64,000 bases of DNA, taken from Blasia pusilla. Its lineage: Eukaryota > Marchantiophyta > Marchantiopsida > Blasiales. A program made the translations under genes and the position numbers. The notes under the pieces were generated by a model. It was not told the origin of the DNA, did no database searches, and saw nothing but the letters and a program-made list of their open reading frames with translations. How positions within the stretch are numbered: position 1 is the stretch's first letter; each line of letters opens with the position of its first letter. This document shows, in pieces, positions 47,215 to 58,874 of this stretch. The stretch spans positions 33,852,001 to 33,916,000 of the forward strand of contig CM114271.1 of NCBI GenBank assembly GCA_050084515.1. The letters run 5' to 3'.

Positions 47215-47700
47215 CAATGCCCACCACTTATGAGCCCAAAAAATCCCATCACAACATCAATTGAGATTGACCATGCTCCCCCCATCACGAGAAAAAAGAA
47301 AGGTCTCAATTTCTCCTCTCCCACTTCAATCTCCATCTCCTCACACTCCCAACACCCATCACAAACACCACCACTTCTTGGCCAAAAGATTGTTGCGACA
47401 TGGATCAAGATGGACCACGCTCCTCCAAATCCAAGCACGCGTGAAACTTTTCGCATGTCCATCTCCTCGCCCTTCCAATACCCAAAACCACCACTTCGGT
47501 CCACCTGTGACCGAAAAAAACCACCACAACATCGATCGATTTTTGCGACGCACCTCCACACACAACTCATGCACAATCCTCCAATTATCCATCTTCTCGT
47601 CCTCCCATGGCCCCCAACACCAACACTTGCGGCCCAAAAAACCGTAATTATATCGATCAATCTCCACCACACTCATCCAAAACACAACTCATGCACCCAA
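47215..47700. repeat. Four decayed ~135-bp C/A-rich tandem repeats
   Basis: Related starts lie at about 47231 (AAAATCCCATCACAACATCA), 47380 (CCAAAAGATTGTTGCGACAT), 47513 (CGAAAAAAACCACCACAACA) and 47634 (CCAAAAAACCGTAATTATAT). Each is followed by an ATCGATC/GATTGACCA block and CCATCTCCTC-type text. The minus strand is open for 188 codons and the plus for 159 and 128, because the units lack stops in several frames. The translation is low in complexity and I do not call it a gene. Confidence 0.65.
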
Positions 47701-47879
47701 GCAAACTAACTCAACTCAACTCCACTCCCCAACTCCAAAAACAACTCGAGACCAACTCCCTCCCCAACTCCAAAAACACCTTTTCTCTATCATTCAATCC
47801 AAAGATACGCCCTCAAGTATCCTACTAATACCAATCCACTGCATAAAAAATAGTGATAATAATCGAGGGCCAGAAATGA

Positions 47880-48260
47880 TCCAGGAACGAGAGCCTTACG
47901 TGTCGGAATCCGCAGCGAATCCACCGCGTAGTGGGCCCCCCCCCCGAGGCCGCCGATCCGGATAGTTGAGCGAGATTTTCCGTTCGGCTTTTTTGGAGCG
48001 AGCAGCATGCAATGCGATGGGGACGCGGATGGAGGCCTAGATGTGGATGTGGATGTGGACGGAGATCGCGCGGTGGACGGGGTGCCGTTGGAATGCGTAC
48101 GGAGAGAAGAAGTGGGGATTCGTACGCCTCCAAAGAACAAATGGATGGAGAGAGCGAGAGTGGATGGATGTGAAGTCATGAGAGGTGGGATTCGAAGAGA
48201 CGTAAGTATTCGTCGCTGACGTCCTTCCGTAACTCGGACGGAATCGGAGACGAGAGTGGA
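47880..48260. other. Small GC-rich island
   Basis: A GC-rich patch inside AT-rich sequence, with a C run at 47937-47945 and a GATGTGGATGTGGATGTGGA short repeat near 48040. Open frames on both strands are low-complexity (Asp/Gly/Val or Ser/Thr/Pro). It may be a promoter island or a relic. Confidence 0.35.
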
Positions 48261-48429
48261 CTTTGAGTAGTTATTTCAACCGAATCCTACGAACTTTTTG
48301 AGATGAGATGAGATTATTATTTCCACTATTTATTCCAGGGATAAACCGACTTTTTGAGAGGTGAGGAGATTAGACTTTGGGGGTTTCAAGTGAACCAAAA
48401 TTCTTTCTCGATCTCTTCCCTATGACATG

Positions 48430-49090
48430 AAATGAAGTGAAGTGAAGAGCTTCGATTTTAGAAGTGAACCTTCTCATGGCTACCGATGAACCCAACAAAT
48501 GAAGAGACTTTGAGTGATGAAGTGAACCGTCTCTCTACAAATATATGAAGTCAAAGCTTTTCATGTTTGAAGTGAAACTTTCTCATGAACCAAATTTTCT
48601 CTATTTCAAACAAATGAATTGAGGCGTGCTTAAGGGTTCATTTGAAGGGTGCTTAAGTAAAATATCTCATGGGTACTTACAAACCATATCTCTTCTTTTG
48701 TTGAAATGAAATGAAGAGACTTTGCTTGTTCAAAATGGACCTTCCCATGGCTAACTCCGGTCCAAATCCTTTTCTCTCCATTGAAATGGAAGGGAGAGAC
48801 TTTAAACCATCTTTATACGACCACTGTGCAGCCCTTTGAGAGGGGCGCGGGAAGGAAATAATTAACACATACGCATGATGGACACGTAGATAGCCTAGAT
48901 GGTGAGAAAAAAAATGACGAGTATATGTAAGGGTCGTAAATATGTGAAGTGAAAATGCTTGTAGCATTCAAAGTGGAGTTTCTCATGACTTCTAGATGCA
49001 AACCAAATTTCTTTTCTCCATATGAAAAAAAAATACTTTGTGTAGTTAATCCAAACCTTCTCATAGCTACCTTGGAACCAATTTCACCAA
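48430..49090. repeat. Decayed short repeats with GAAATGAAGAGACTTTG
   Basis: Blocks of ATGAAATGAAGAGACTTTG, AAGTGAACCTTCTCATGG and CCAAATTTTCTCTCCAT recur irregularly near 48430, 48500, 48700, 48780 and 48950, with another at 49808. No reading frame is kept. Confidence 0.55.
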
Positions 49091-51180
49091 TTTATGCCTC
49101 TCTATTGAAATAAAAATAATTTAGGCCAATGGGATATATGTAGTATTCCAAATAGGTATTGGTGTTGAAAAAATATGGCAAAGTATTATTATTTTCTCTT
49201 AAGTCCATTTGTATGGACTTTGATTGAATATGAATATTTAATTAAACAAATTAAAGAAAACTAATCTTGTTAGAAAGGAGACTTACTCTTGTTTTTTAAA
49301 AGCAATATTTCTTCCCGTGAACCCCATAAGGTACCTCCCCTTGTAGCCCATTTGGGTAATGGCAAATCGCCATAACCCAGCTCTCAGAGTGACTCTCCAA
49401 GATGTCATTGACTAGCCCTACTGGTATAGAATGAAATTTAGTGACCGTTGAATTAAACTAAATGTATTCTCATCGCTGCCTTTAAACTAAATTCATATAT
49501 TCAAATTGCTCACTCAATAGAATGAACTAGTATAAAACCAACCAACTAATCCTAAACCTCTCTCTTTAATGAAACTCATCAAAGCTTATGCAATATAGAG
49601 AATATTATCATACTTATTGTCATTTGAGATATAATAGTCACAACTAAAATTAAATTTTCCTTGTGTTCAACCTTAATAACATATGTTCAATATTCTGAAG
49701 ATGAAAAATTGAAAATATTCTCTCTTTATGACTTAGGTGGAAACATATTTGATGAGAAACTTTTCACTGCAACCTTCGAACAACTTCTTTGATTTTTCTC
49801 TAAATCAAATGAAATGAAGAGATTTTGCATCTTCTGAATTTTCAAAATCATATAAATCTTCGTAGAACTCAAATTTCCATTTGTACATATAATAAAAGGA
49901 GATGGAGCCGTTCTTTTCTCCTAGGACACACTTGATCACTTCTACAAATGTGTGCTTTTTTATTTCAAGTGTATGTATCTATGTTGGTTTTTCTTTCATA
50001 TCAATTAAAAATAACTATCCTTGGTTTTTTTCCAAGGCAATGGATTTTTAAGATATGGTTACAAAATCAACTTGCAAGTTGAAGTCCAAAACCAATACAA
50101 CTGAAAAGACAACAAGAAATATGGCCCACTAGAAACTAACTTTATCATAAATAAAAAAGAGCTTAAACGAACGAAACATAACTATAAAAGATAATTCCTC
50201 AAATGGTCCTACATGGAACCATATGAGAGTGAACTTAAGAGTCACATGATACCAAATTGACCCACCTTGATACTCACAAGTTTCTTCACCGAGAATTACT
50301 ATCTTTGTGATTCTAGGGTAATGATAACATTTTGGCTTTTTCTTCTTACAAAAATGCAAGGATTGGCACAACATCCAGTTCCATGACCTTTTTTGTTACG
50401 TGAGAGGTGTTAACTTCCATCTTCTATGCCCACCAAAAAAATTTTGGTCTGCACTTAAAGTGCATTCTTCACAACCCTAAATTCCAAGGAAAAATGAAAT
50501 TCTTGTGACTAAAACAAAGACATCAAGAGTCATTTGATCAAAGCCAAAACCATTTCAAACTAAAGGTGGAACATCCTCTTATGGATTCGAATACCTTGCA
50601 AAAAATACAAATGATAGTATAAAATAAAACTTAAATCCAAAATTTCATATGCAATTCCAATTTAAATTCACCTATAAACCTCATTGGCTAGGATGTATTA
50701 CAATGTCCTAAACAAAGTATACATTTCATAATTTATATTCTATTATATATCTCTCTCATTAATTGAATATGATCGTGCATTTTTCATGCATATCTTTTTG
50801 CTATTGATCATTAATAATTAAAGAACTCCTAAGGGTATAAAGTAGTTTATATTAGTTAGAATATCATGATGGATGAATTTTTCATATTCATTTTTCATTG
50901 AAAGTCTACATAGACTCCTTATATGTGAGTGCCATCACACTTAGTCAGTATATATCTAGCCTCAGCCCTAGTAGGATTAAATCAATTTTTATCCATTCAA
51001 CCACATATATTTCATAATATTTATGTGAAACCAAAATAAACAAGCTAGAAATTTTGGCAAACAACATATTAGAAACTTTTGGCCACAAAATTTCTTATTG
51101 GTATCTAATTAGCAATGTTTAAAGTTTGAAATTTATGGAATCTTTATCCATTTTATTAGAGACTTAATTTGTAATAGTAT
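49090..51180. other. AT-rich stretch without recognised gene
   Basis: I see no supported gene, LTR or repeat. If the outer gypsy element had a 5' LTR, gag and protease, they should lie here, but I cannot recognise them. Confidence 0.4.
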
Positions 51181-51299
51181 ATGTGCAAAGGGGAATCATA
51201 AATTACACATTCATTTTTGAAGGGGCACACTCTTCAACATTATTAATCGGTTTGCTTCGCTTTGATATTACTAATCAAGCTGAACTATTCATGGACGAA

Positions 51300-51806
51300 A
51301 CCCACTCTAATTGCTTGATGAGACAAGTAGAGAAGACTACAAGCGACAGACGCAGAGATAAGGATTCGGCTTCAAGGGGAACCCCAAAAGTGCTCTAGAG
51401 AGTAGTGACGGAGTTTGGTGATGTCGATCATAACATAGAGGTCATCCTTGAATCTCAACCACCTTCAAAGATCCCATACATATTGAATCAAGAAGAACTT
51501 GTTGAGCTGAAAAGAGAGTTGAGTGAGCTCTTAGAGAAGGGCTACATCGGAACTAGCAAGTCACCTTATGGAGCGCTTCTCGTCTTTGTGAAGAAGAAGG
51601 ATGGGAAGATGAGACTCTGTGTTGATTACCGTGCCCGGAATAAAGTGACGGTGAGAAAAAATTACCCTCTTCTGAGGATTGATGATCTCTTCCATAGATT
51701 ATCAAGAACAAAGTACTTCAGTAGGATTGACTTGACGTAAGGATATTACCACATTCAGATTGCCGAAGCGGATGTGGAGAAGACTGTGTGTACTCTGTTT
51801 GCTTGG
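51300..51806 (+). pseudogene. Outer Ty3/gypsy element: N-terminal half of reverse transcriptase
   Basis: The frame from 51405 reads as the start of a gypsy [75 protein letters not shown] and [12 protein letters not shown] at 51738-51740 interrupts it, and the same frame continues GYYHIQIAEADVEKT to about 51806. There the sequence switches to the opposite-strand integrase piece. Upstream, 51183-51398 is open but only its end (EKTTSDRRRDKDSASRG) sits where an RT leader would be. The YIDD half of this RT lies inverted at 62.1-63.1 kb. Confidence 0.85.
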
Positions 51807-52023
51807 CAGGTCACATACGTTTTCACATATTGAGCAACATCCTCTTTCATGTTGGGCCAGAAGAACCTCTTAATTAGAAAAGCTAGTGTGGATTTCTCCC
51901 CTTTATGTCCTACCAAGTGTCTGTCATGACATTCTACTAACATATTGGTCCGCAACGTGCATTCGCCCACATATATCCTGCTATGCTTAAACCTTACTAA
52001 GCCATGCCTCAAACTTATGTTGG
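51800..52023 (-). pseudogene. Outer gypsy element: integrase zinc-binding (HHCC) domain, inverted
   Basis: Minus-strand translation: LRHGLVRFKHSRIYVGECTL, then ECHDRHLVGHKGEKSTLAFL, then KRFFWPNMKEDVAQYVKTYV and TCQANR. The His pair (HDRHLVGH region) and the C-X2-C pair (CHD at the start is separate; TYVTC-Q is followed by NR) give the usual N-terminal integrase zinc module, though the first Cys of the final pair appears replaced (YVTCQ). It is joined head-on to the RT half at about 51806 over a short shared CTCTGTTT. On its other side it is cut by the inner element at 52024, and its frame resumes beyond 62078. Confidence 0.8.
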
Positions 52024-52535
52024 TGTCACGTATTTTAGGATAGATCAGTGAGATCTAGTAGAGCGCCTTCGTGAGTAGTTGACGACATGCTCAATAGGTT
52101 GAGGATGACCTATTGAGGCCCCGGGAAACCTGAGAGACGAGGTTTCCCTTTCGTTTCGGCTCATTTGGAGCCATATTGAAGAACTTACTATTTTAGGTAA
52201 GTATCATTTTGAGTATATGGTCGACTTCATATTTTTGGTAATGGCCCTTGAACTCCTACATCAGGTCAAGAGCCAAGGAGGTGACTTGGGAGAATAGATT
52301 ACCATGGAGAGAGCTTGGGAGAGGGGAAGGGTATACCTCAAGGAGAGAGAGCTTGAGAGCTCCTTCTCTCTTTGTTGAACCTCTTGGCATGAGGCGGCGG
52401 AACTATGGTCTTGCTTGCCTTGTGTGTGTAACCCAAGCCTCTCATTAGGAGAGTGGGTTTGGTTTGACATTGAGAGAGACATGTGAGAGTGCACACATGT
52501 GAGAACTATGGTGTTGTGAGAGAATGAGAGAATGA
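52024..52535 (+). repeat. 5' LTR-like repeat of the inner element
   Basis: It matches 61435-61935 throughout, from TGTCACGTATTTTAGGATAG through CCCTTTCGTTTCGGCTCATT, GGTTTGGTTTGACATTGAG and GAGAACTATG to GTTGTGAGAGA. Beyond this the left copy runs into different sequence (AATGAGAGAATGACAAAG) while the right copy continues to the LTR end, so the 3' boundary of this LTR cannot be placed. I did not find a clear tRNA primer-binding site. Confidence 0.75.
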
Positions 52536-55500
52536 CAAAGTGAGAGAGCTTCATGGGGAAGTTCGCTGGCACTCGCTATTTTTGCAAGTTGGGGATCGTG
52601 TTCCCCGTTCAGCGGCTCATGGGAGTGCTCACTAGAGCAAGGGCTGATTTGATTGTTCTTTGTATTTGCCGATTTTCCGTGTGGAAGAGTGGCGCGCGGA
52701 AGCATTGCCCAATTTCTGATAGGGATTGATTATGGGGGCTCGTTGCCCCATGCCGGTGCTTTCGAGAGCACCATGCAGCTTGCTGATTTGTATTTTTATA
52801 GGTTTTACATTTTGGTTGGGAGAAATCGGCGCAGAAGTGCTGCCGAATTTTTTGTAGGAGAAAGAGACATTGGGCTTTACGACAGTACCCATAAATTTTT
52901 ACTCAAATGTCCAATTCAAATAGTTTTTGACATTGTTGTAGATGGTGAAGCTGTGCAACAAATGGTGCGCAATTTGGAGTTGTGAGTAAGAAGTTATGGT
53001 CAATCTTGAAAAAATGCCATTGCTAGGAAATTTTTTGGGTTAAATTGTTCAAATCCTAAACCAGCCGTCGCCTTCATAGTCACCGGTCACCGGTCAACTC
53101 TCTTTCTCTCACCGTCAACGTTTCACCGTCCACCGGCCACCGTCGGCCGTTGCTGTTGCCCAGCGTTGCTTAGAGCCACATTCGGCCGTTGTCCACCCTT
53201 TGGTTGCCATTGCGCCATTACGAAGTGGAGGGTCTTCCATGACGTTCTTTGATTCTCTGACTTGCGTCGGCACCACGTACTTTATTTTGGCCGCCACCAT
53301 CATCGAAGTTTCATCGTAAACCAGTGACGCCAGATGAACTCTCGTTATGATGTTTGAGTTTTGATTTCATGCTGCTATGTTGTGATTGATAGCCACTCGA
53401 CAACGATCGAGTACCATGCCCTGATACTCGTAGCCCCAACCCGCCGCCGATTGCCGCGCCGTGCCGCTCGTGGGCGCACCGCACCGTCTCGATTGCAGAG
53501 TCGCACTGTCATTGTGGAGCAGAGTGTGGGCTTATTGTTGATTGAGGAGGGTATGCCGCCGAGTGCCGCATCCCACCATCGAGGGTCGTGTTGTTCGTAG
53601 CCGTTCCGTGCCGCGTGCAACGCCGCACCGTTCCGCTGGAACCGCACTGTCTATCGAGGAGTTTTGAGCAGCGTCATTCCGGGAGGAGTATGACTTGCTG
53701 ATTGGAGGATTGTCTCCACGACCGAGGTTGGGGTTGAGATTTTTAGTTGGATAGGAGCGACATCGACATGTGATCAGGTTACCCATTCTGGTCCTTTACT
53801 CTGCACGCGTGAGGGATTCTGGGATTTGGGTAGTTTATTTGGGGATATTGGGTTGTGTGGATGCGGAGAGCATCATTTAAGTATGTGGTTTAGGGGACAT
53901 AGACCTGTGTGGGATGTCCGGAGTTGAGGGTAGGTTGTCGATGAGATGATAGTCTGGTCAATTTGCTGCACCACGCCGCTTATTGCTGCACGTTATACGT
54001 CTCGGGGAGGGAGAGTGTAGATCGACTCCCGTATGTTTGGGATGAATGATTGAGGGATTACTCACAAGGTTGAGAGTGATCGTGTGAGAGGGGCACGAGG
54101 GTCATCACCGCGTCCTTTCATAATTTTGAGAGGCGAGGTAGTGGACCTTAGAGTAGCTCTGGAGGGTTTACCCGGAGTGGTGCGAGGTTTCGAGGGTCTC
54201 TACGTGAGAGATCACCTCGATCTCCTTCTGTGTCATCTTCAGACGAGGGGGAGTGTGTAGAGGAGTTTATGAGCACATCGCCACACATTATGAGTGGTCC
54301 TACTAGTTGGGCGTTGTCATATAGTAAAATCAGCTAGTGTGTAAACTCCTTCCTCGTTAAGTGTTAGATAGAGTTTTATTAGTATTAAGTAAATTAGCTT
54401 AGGAAAAGGAAATCCCCATGTTTAAACCTCTTCATGGTGCCTCTTTTATATGGGCCCAACTTTAGAAAAGAGCTAATAAATAAAAGATGACTTTATAAAA
54501 GTAAAGTAGTGAGGTTGGTGCTTTAATGAAAACCAAAAGTAAGCTTGGTTGGTGGCTAGGTTAGTTGGGGTAATTTGGAAAATATCAAGTAGGTAAAAGA
54601 GGATATTTTGGAAGAGATAAGAGGAAATCTACTTGTGTCAAAATGTGATTGGCTAAGCCTTGAGAGGAAGTCATGTGGCACAAGATAAGATTAACTCTAT
54701 TTCGTACTCTTGTAGGTCTCTTGTGAGTATATAAAGAGGAGGGATCTTCAAGGTCCATCACCTTCTATTCCACATCTTGAGTCTTCCGTGTCACTCTTGA
54801 GTGTATGACTTTGGGATTGCTTGCTCTTCCAATGAGAGTGGATCACCCCTCTTGGGAGAGTAACTTGACCATGGTCTGTTCTTCGAGAGGTTTCTAGAGT
54901 GTGGTGTGTGTGTGGAGATGAGAGGTTTGTCACCTTAGAGGAGTTTAGTCATACTAAAATAGTGAATATTTTGGCTTGTTACTTCCCCAATGAGAGTGGA
55001 TTACCCCTCTTGGGAGAATAACTCCGCCAAAACCCATTCTTAAGGAGAGTAGAGAATGTGTGTCAAGCATGGATAGGGGTGGAACACGAGTTGTGCCCGA
55101 CTTTCCTTTCCTTAATCCATACCATGTCAAGATACTCTTTGTAGATAGGCACTGGTTCACTCGCTATTTAGTTTATCATTTTGGGGAGGCGTTCATGAAC
55201 CACGTCATTCAATCTCCAACTCCGATGATCCTTCCTATTGTCACATATGGAAGGATATGGGATTGTACTTTATATGTCCTTTTATAGCAATCCATGGACG
55301 TTAATAGGCCTGCTCAAGTAGGGTTTAATACTAACTGTGCTATCTTCCTCTTATACAAGCGTAAAATAGTCTATAGGGATTTTATAGTTAGGAATTTTGG
55401 GTTCCGATGTTACGAAAAAATGATCGCCTCGGCACTTCCATTTGTGATACCTGTTGTGAGAGAATGGAGAGTATACATAATAATTTTATATTGAAAAAGG
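52536..55500 (+). other. Leader region of the inner element with possible further insertion
   Basis: 52536-54290 is mixed-composition, with short frames (52653-52985, for example) that I do not recognise; 53050-53330 and 53430-53650 are rich in CACCGT/CCGCC text. 54350-55050 is AT-richer and promoter-like, with TATATAAAGAGG at 54728. It contains a repeated AATGAGAGTGGATCACCCCTC... block (about 54830 and 54988). That part could be a solo LTR of a further element, but I could not define TG...CA ends with a duplication. Confidence 0.45.
55060..55494 (+). pseudogene. Unrecognised open frame interrupted by one stop
   Basis: Two in-frame segments (55060-55287 and 55294-55494) are separated by a TAG and read as about 143 residues: DFPFLNPYHVKILFVDRHWF, AFMNHVIQSPTPMILPIV, NFGFRCYEKMIASALPF. 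It looks protein-like, but I cannot name it. It sits immediately upstream of gag. Confidence 0.35.
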
Positions 55501-55599
55501 AGATCTTCTCAGAGAATTCATCTTGCATCGACCGCGTCTGCCGCAGCTAGAAGGCCTGCCCTTACTCGAAGAAAGGCTCTCAACATGATAGCGTAAGAG

Positions 55600-57150
55600 A
55601 TGGACGACCGGGATAGAGGACCGCGTAGGTTTTCAGGTGCAGTAGGCACGATTGAGTTGCACGATTTCATAGCAGAGTTTAGGAGTTGGTGCGACTCCCA
55701 GCGGGCCAGGAACTCTAGAGAGTTCAACCCATTTACAACATGGAATGATATGTTCCAACATTTAGAGAGGGCGCCCATGGACTATTACCATGAGTTCTCT
55801 CAGAGATATGCACGTGAGATCGAGGCATGGAGGCTCTACTATGACCCACATTATGTGTCATGGACGGAGCCGTTCCCAGATGAGGAGGAGGAGTCAGGAG
55901 AGGCTACTTCCTCTTCCACTAGTGACGTTTTAGGAGGGGTCACTCACACGGGAGTAGTTGCACCGTCTAGTCAGGTTCGTCCAAGGTTCAACCTTGTGGT
56001 TGAGTTCTTTGCTGAGTTGAGGGCGAGCTACCAGGAGGTACAGACGGAGAAGTTGCGGAGCATCCACGATTTCTAGAGGCTCCCGGGTGAGAGTTTGCGT
56101 GAGGCTTACACTCGCTTGCGCCGGTTGATCAACGTCACTCAGGGGTGACAGAGGCTCAGGCTATCCAGTCATGGTACGCGATGCTGGACCGGACCCTGCG
56201 GACACGGGTGCGGGAAGGGGTGCTTCTTATGAACACCTCCCCTACATTGAGAGATGTTTTTAGGACCACCGAGAACATTGAGCGCAACATGGCGGAGGAG
56301 AGCGTAGCCACCATGGGTTCTGGGCGAGAGCAGTCACGATTGCGTGTAGTATCTGTACAGCAACGTGGACTCCGAGATAGGTCGACTGTGGCACCACGAG
56401 CTCAGGGAGAATACCAAGGGGGCGTGCCACAGAGACATGCGCTTTCATATGGGGCTCAACAAGAGCCGCCTACTATTACTTGTTGGTCATGTGATGGAGC
56501 CCATCATCAGCGCGATTGCACTCATCAAGGTTATGGACGTGTGCCTCAGCATGGAGGAGGAGATGGTGCTGCGCCAAGAGGTTATCAGTGTGACTATTTT
56601 CAGAGGTATGGTCATACACACGCGAGGTGTTTCAATTTACATCCTGAGTGACGTCCGGATCGAGGGCCACAAAGGGCACCAGAGCGAGTAGCCGATCCGG
56701 ATGGGCCTAGAGATCGTGCACCAGGTGGTCCCGTTGGGGGACGAGGAGCTAGAGTTGCTCGACAGGGTGGTGGAGCTTCCCATGGAGGAGGTAGAGTACC
56801 ACCACCTAGATGTGCCGAGGGCCACGCCGGACGTGAGGCTGGGATGGTTGTTCAGATACAGCAGCTACAAGAGCATATTGCCGCTATGGCATTGAGGTTA
56901 CCCGATGTCGGATCTGTGGCATCGACATCATATGGAGCAACCAGAGATCTGGAGGATCCTTCTTGGATCTGTGGGGTTGCCATGATGGAGGCCGCCGCAG
57001 TTGTGACGCGTGGAGCAGCCGCAGAGTTGGATCCACAGCGAGGGAAAGCCAGGAAACAGACTAGGCTTCCTCAGTCTTTCACGTTGTCCGAGGCGATGAG
57101 GATCCCATCGATGGGTCCTGATCTGAGTTCCTGGAGAGTTTGGTGATATT
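55600..57150 (+). pseudogene. gag of the inner element with CCHC zinc knuckle
   Basis: The first frame (55600-56075) holds IELHDFIAEFRSWCDSQRAR, FQHLERAPMDYYHEFSQRYA and VEFFAELRASYQEVQTEKLR, an LTR-element capsid region. After a stop and frameshift it continues at 56145 (TEAQAIQSWYAMLDRTLRTR, SPTLRDVFRTTENIERNM). It ends with a zinc knuckle CWSCDGAHHQRDC (C-X2-C-X3-H-X4-C) and a second one, CDYFQRYGHTHARC, in which the second Cys is replaced by Phe. Downstream, in other frames, are a glutamine-rich helix (MVVQIQQLQEHIAAMALRL) and AAVVTRGAAAELDPQRGKA. Gag packages the element RNA; this copy has at least two frameshifts. Confidence 0.75.
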
Positions 57151-57239
57151 TTTGGTATGCAGGCACGGAGGGCGATGGGAGAAGCAAGTACGAAGACTCC
57201 TATTGTTGATGCTAAGGAGAGGCATGTGTCGAGCACGTT

Positions 57240-57885
57240 GTTGTGTACCGCACTCCTTTATGTTCTGCTTTAGATGTTATGATGTTGGGGGGTATGCCGG
57301 CCGAGGCTTTTTGGCTGGCCGCTTCACTATGTGAGCGCGGAGTTGGAGTTCCTGCATCACGTTCAGAGGTGATTCCAAAGGAGGTGATGGACTTGCCCTT
57401 GGGGCGGATGCTCGGGCCGTCCACGTTAGTGTCATGGCAGGTTGCCACTTCTAGGATGGCGGAGATGCCCGCTAGACACGCGATAGAGCGTGCCATGGCT
57501 TCTCCTGGTGTTGTGTTTCTGGATAATTGAGGAGAGGTCTTATACTTGGTGAGTCCCGCAAGTAGAGCTTTTAGTCCGCAGCGCGTCTTGTTGGATTCAA
57601 GAGCGCAACTCCTGATGTTGGGAAAAGCGTCATTCAGAGGATTGGGCTTGACGAGAGCCGATGTGGAGCGTTGTCCATTCCGGATACAGACATCCTTGGG
57701 TAGAGCGAGTACCACACAGTATATCACCAGGAGGTCGTGGTGAGGATTCGCCCAGGACATCCTACAGATGAGTCCGTGGTGCAAGCGAAGGCGATAGTGA
57801 CTGATGCAGAGTCCTACGACATCTTGGTTGGTGGAGCAGTGTTATACCCGATGGGGTTTTCCCTGAATTACTGGGAGGATTGAGC
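57240..57885 (+). pseudogene. Aspartic protease of the inner element, active site altered
   Basis: The frame 57546-57743 reads RVLLDSRAQLLMLGKASFRG, then LGLTRADVERCPFRIQTSLG. In the family the active-site loop is D-S/T-G-A; here it is DSRA, so the catalytic Gly is replaced by Arg. After a frameshift the next block (about 57720-57885) reads VVRIRPGHPTDESVVQAKAI, DAESYDILVGGAVLYPMGFS and LNYWED, the usual second half of this protease type. Upstream, at 57243-57530, a segment AFWLAASLCERGVGVPASRS connects it to gag. Confidence 0.7.
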
Positions 57886-58143
57886 CACCTACAGACCAGG
57901 ATGGCACTCATGTGATGGGCGCCTTAGCTCATTACCAGTTCGATTCACAGGTGTAGTGATCGAGCAACGGCCATGAGAGATGGCGACCTAAGCAGCATTC
58001 AGCAGTGCCATTACTTGGCCTAGTGATTTGATTGAGGGACATGTCTATGCAGAGGATATTCCATTTCTATGGAGAGGAGTGTTATGGTAGCCGCATCATT
58101 CCGTGGAGGAGAGGTGCCATTGTGGGGCTCGACTGAGGAGCTT

Positions 58144-58874
58144 TGACGATTGGCAGATGAGCATGTGCAGACCGCATGGAGCGAGGCGTTTGCACCGAAG
58201 CTTGACGGGTCTGAGGAACCCAAGGTAGCATGGAGTGTTACGATGACACCCTTGGATACCACACCCATTGTGTGGTGTATCCCGGAGGAGGGTATTCAAG
58301 TGTTCGATCTCTTTGGAGGGATTAGCACCAGGTTAGCTGTTGTTTTGCAGGTAGGAGTGCGAGTGCAGCATGCAGTAGTACATGTATGTGGAGAGTGATG
58401 ATGTTGCGAGGCGCATCTCACTACGATATGTGGCGCAGTTACGCCTACGTTTTCCCGACTTATTGTTTGCGTCCGCGATACAGGGGTACCAGAGTTCCCT
58501 ACCGAGGGATATTTTGTTGCTGGGGGCGCAAGATTTAGACCGATTAGGCACCATTGATTTGGTCATTGCCGGTTGGCCATGTCAAGGCCAATCGTATGTT
58601 GGACGAGGCAGCGAGCTGGCTGACACTCGGTCCAGGTTATTTTGGGAGATGTTGAGGGTCTTACGGTAGTTGTAGGAGCACCAGTCTCATTCTCCAGCCT
58701 ATATTCTGGAGAATGTGCTGATCTTAGGAGACTCTAGGTTACGGGTGGTGATGAGTGCTCATCAGGTGCGTGCCTGGATCGGACCAGCAGTGTTCTTAGA
58801 TGCAGCAAGTGTAGGTTCTAGAGCCCATCGCCCGCGTCTATGGTGGACCAACTTAGTGCCCCATGCGGTATGAG
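58144..58874 (+). pseudogene. C5-cytosine DNA methyltransferase (DNMT) domain in the retroelement
   Basis: The first frame (to about 58385) holds motif I, IQVFDLFGGISTRLAVVLQV, the S-adenosylmethionine-binding loop. After a one-frame shift comes YVESDDVARRISLRYVAQLR (motif II position, acidic). Next is IDLVIAGWPCQGQSYVGRGS with the catalytic Cys of motif IV (PCQ), then LADTRSRLFWEMLRVLR. Two in-frame stops (58667 and 58673) follow, then the frame goes on with SPAYILENVLILGDSRLR (motif VI ENV) and AASVGSRAHRPRLWWTNLV (motif VIII arginines). Motifs IX-X and most of a target-recognition region are absent; the frame meets RNase H directly. Motif order I-IV-VI-VIII is canonical. DNMT-bearing retrotransposons have been reported from charophyte algae and dinoflagellates. 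Here the domain lies between protease and RNase H. Confidence 0.85.

Noticed and set aside
52248-52448. Open frames within the LTR-like repeats (also 61673-61906)
   Set aside because: They occur at equivalent places in both LTR copies and have no domain; LTR sequence, not genes.
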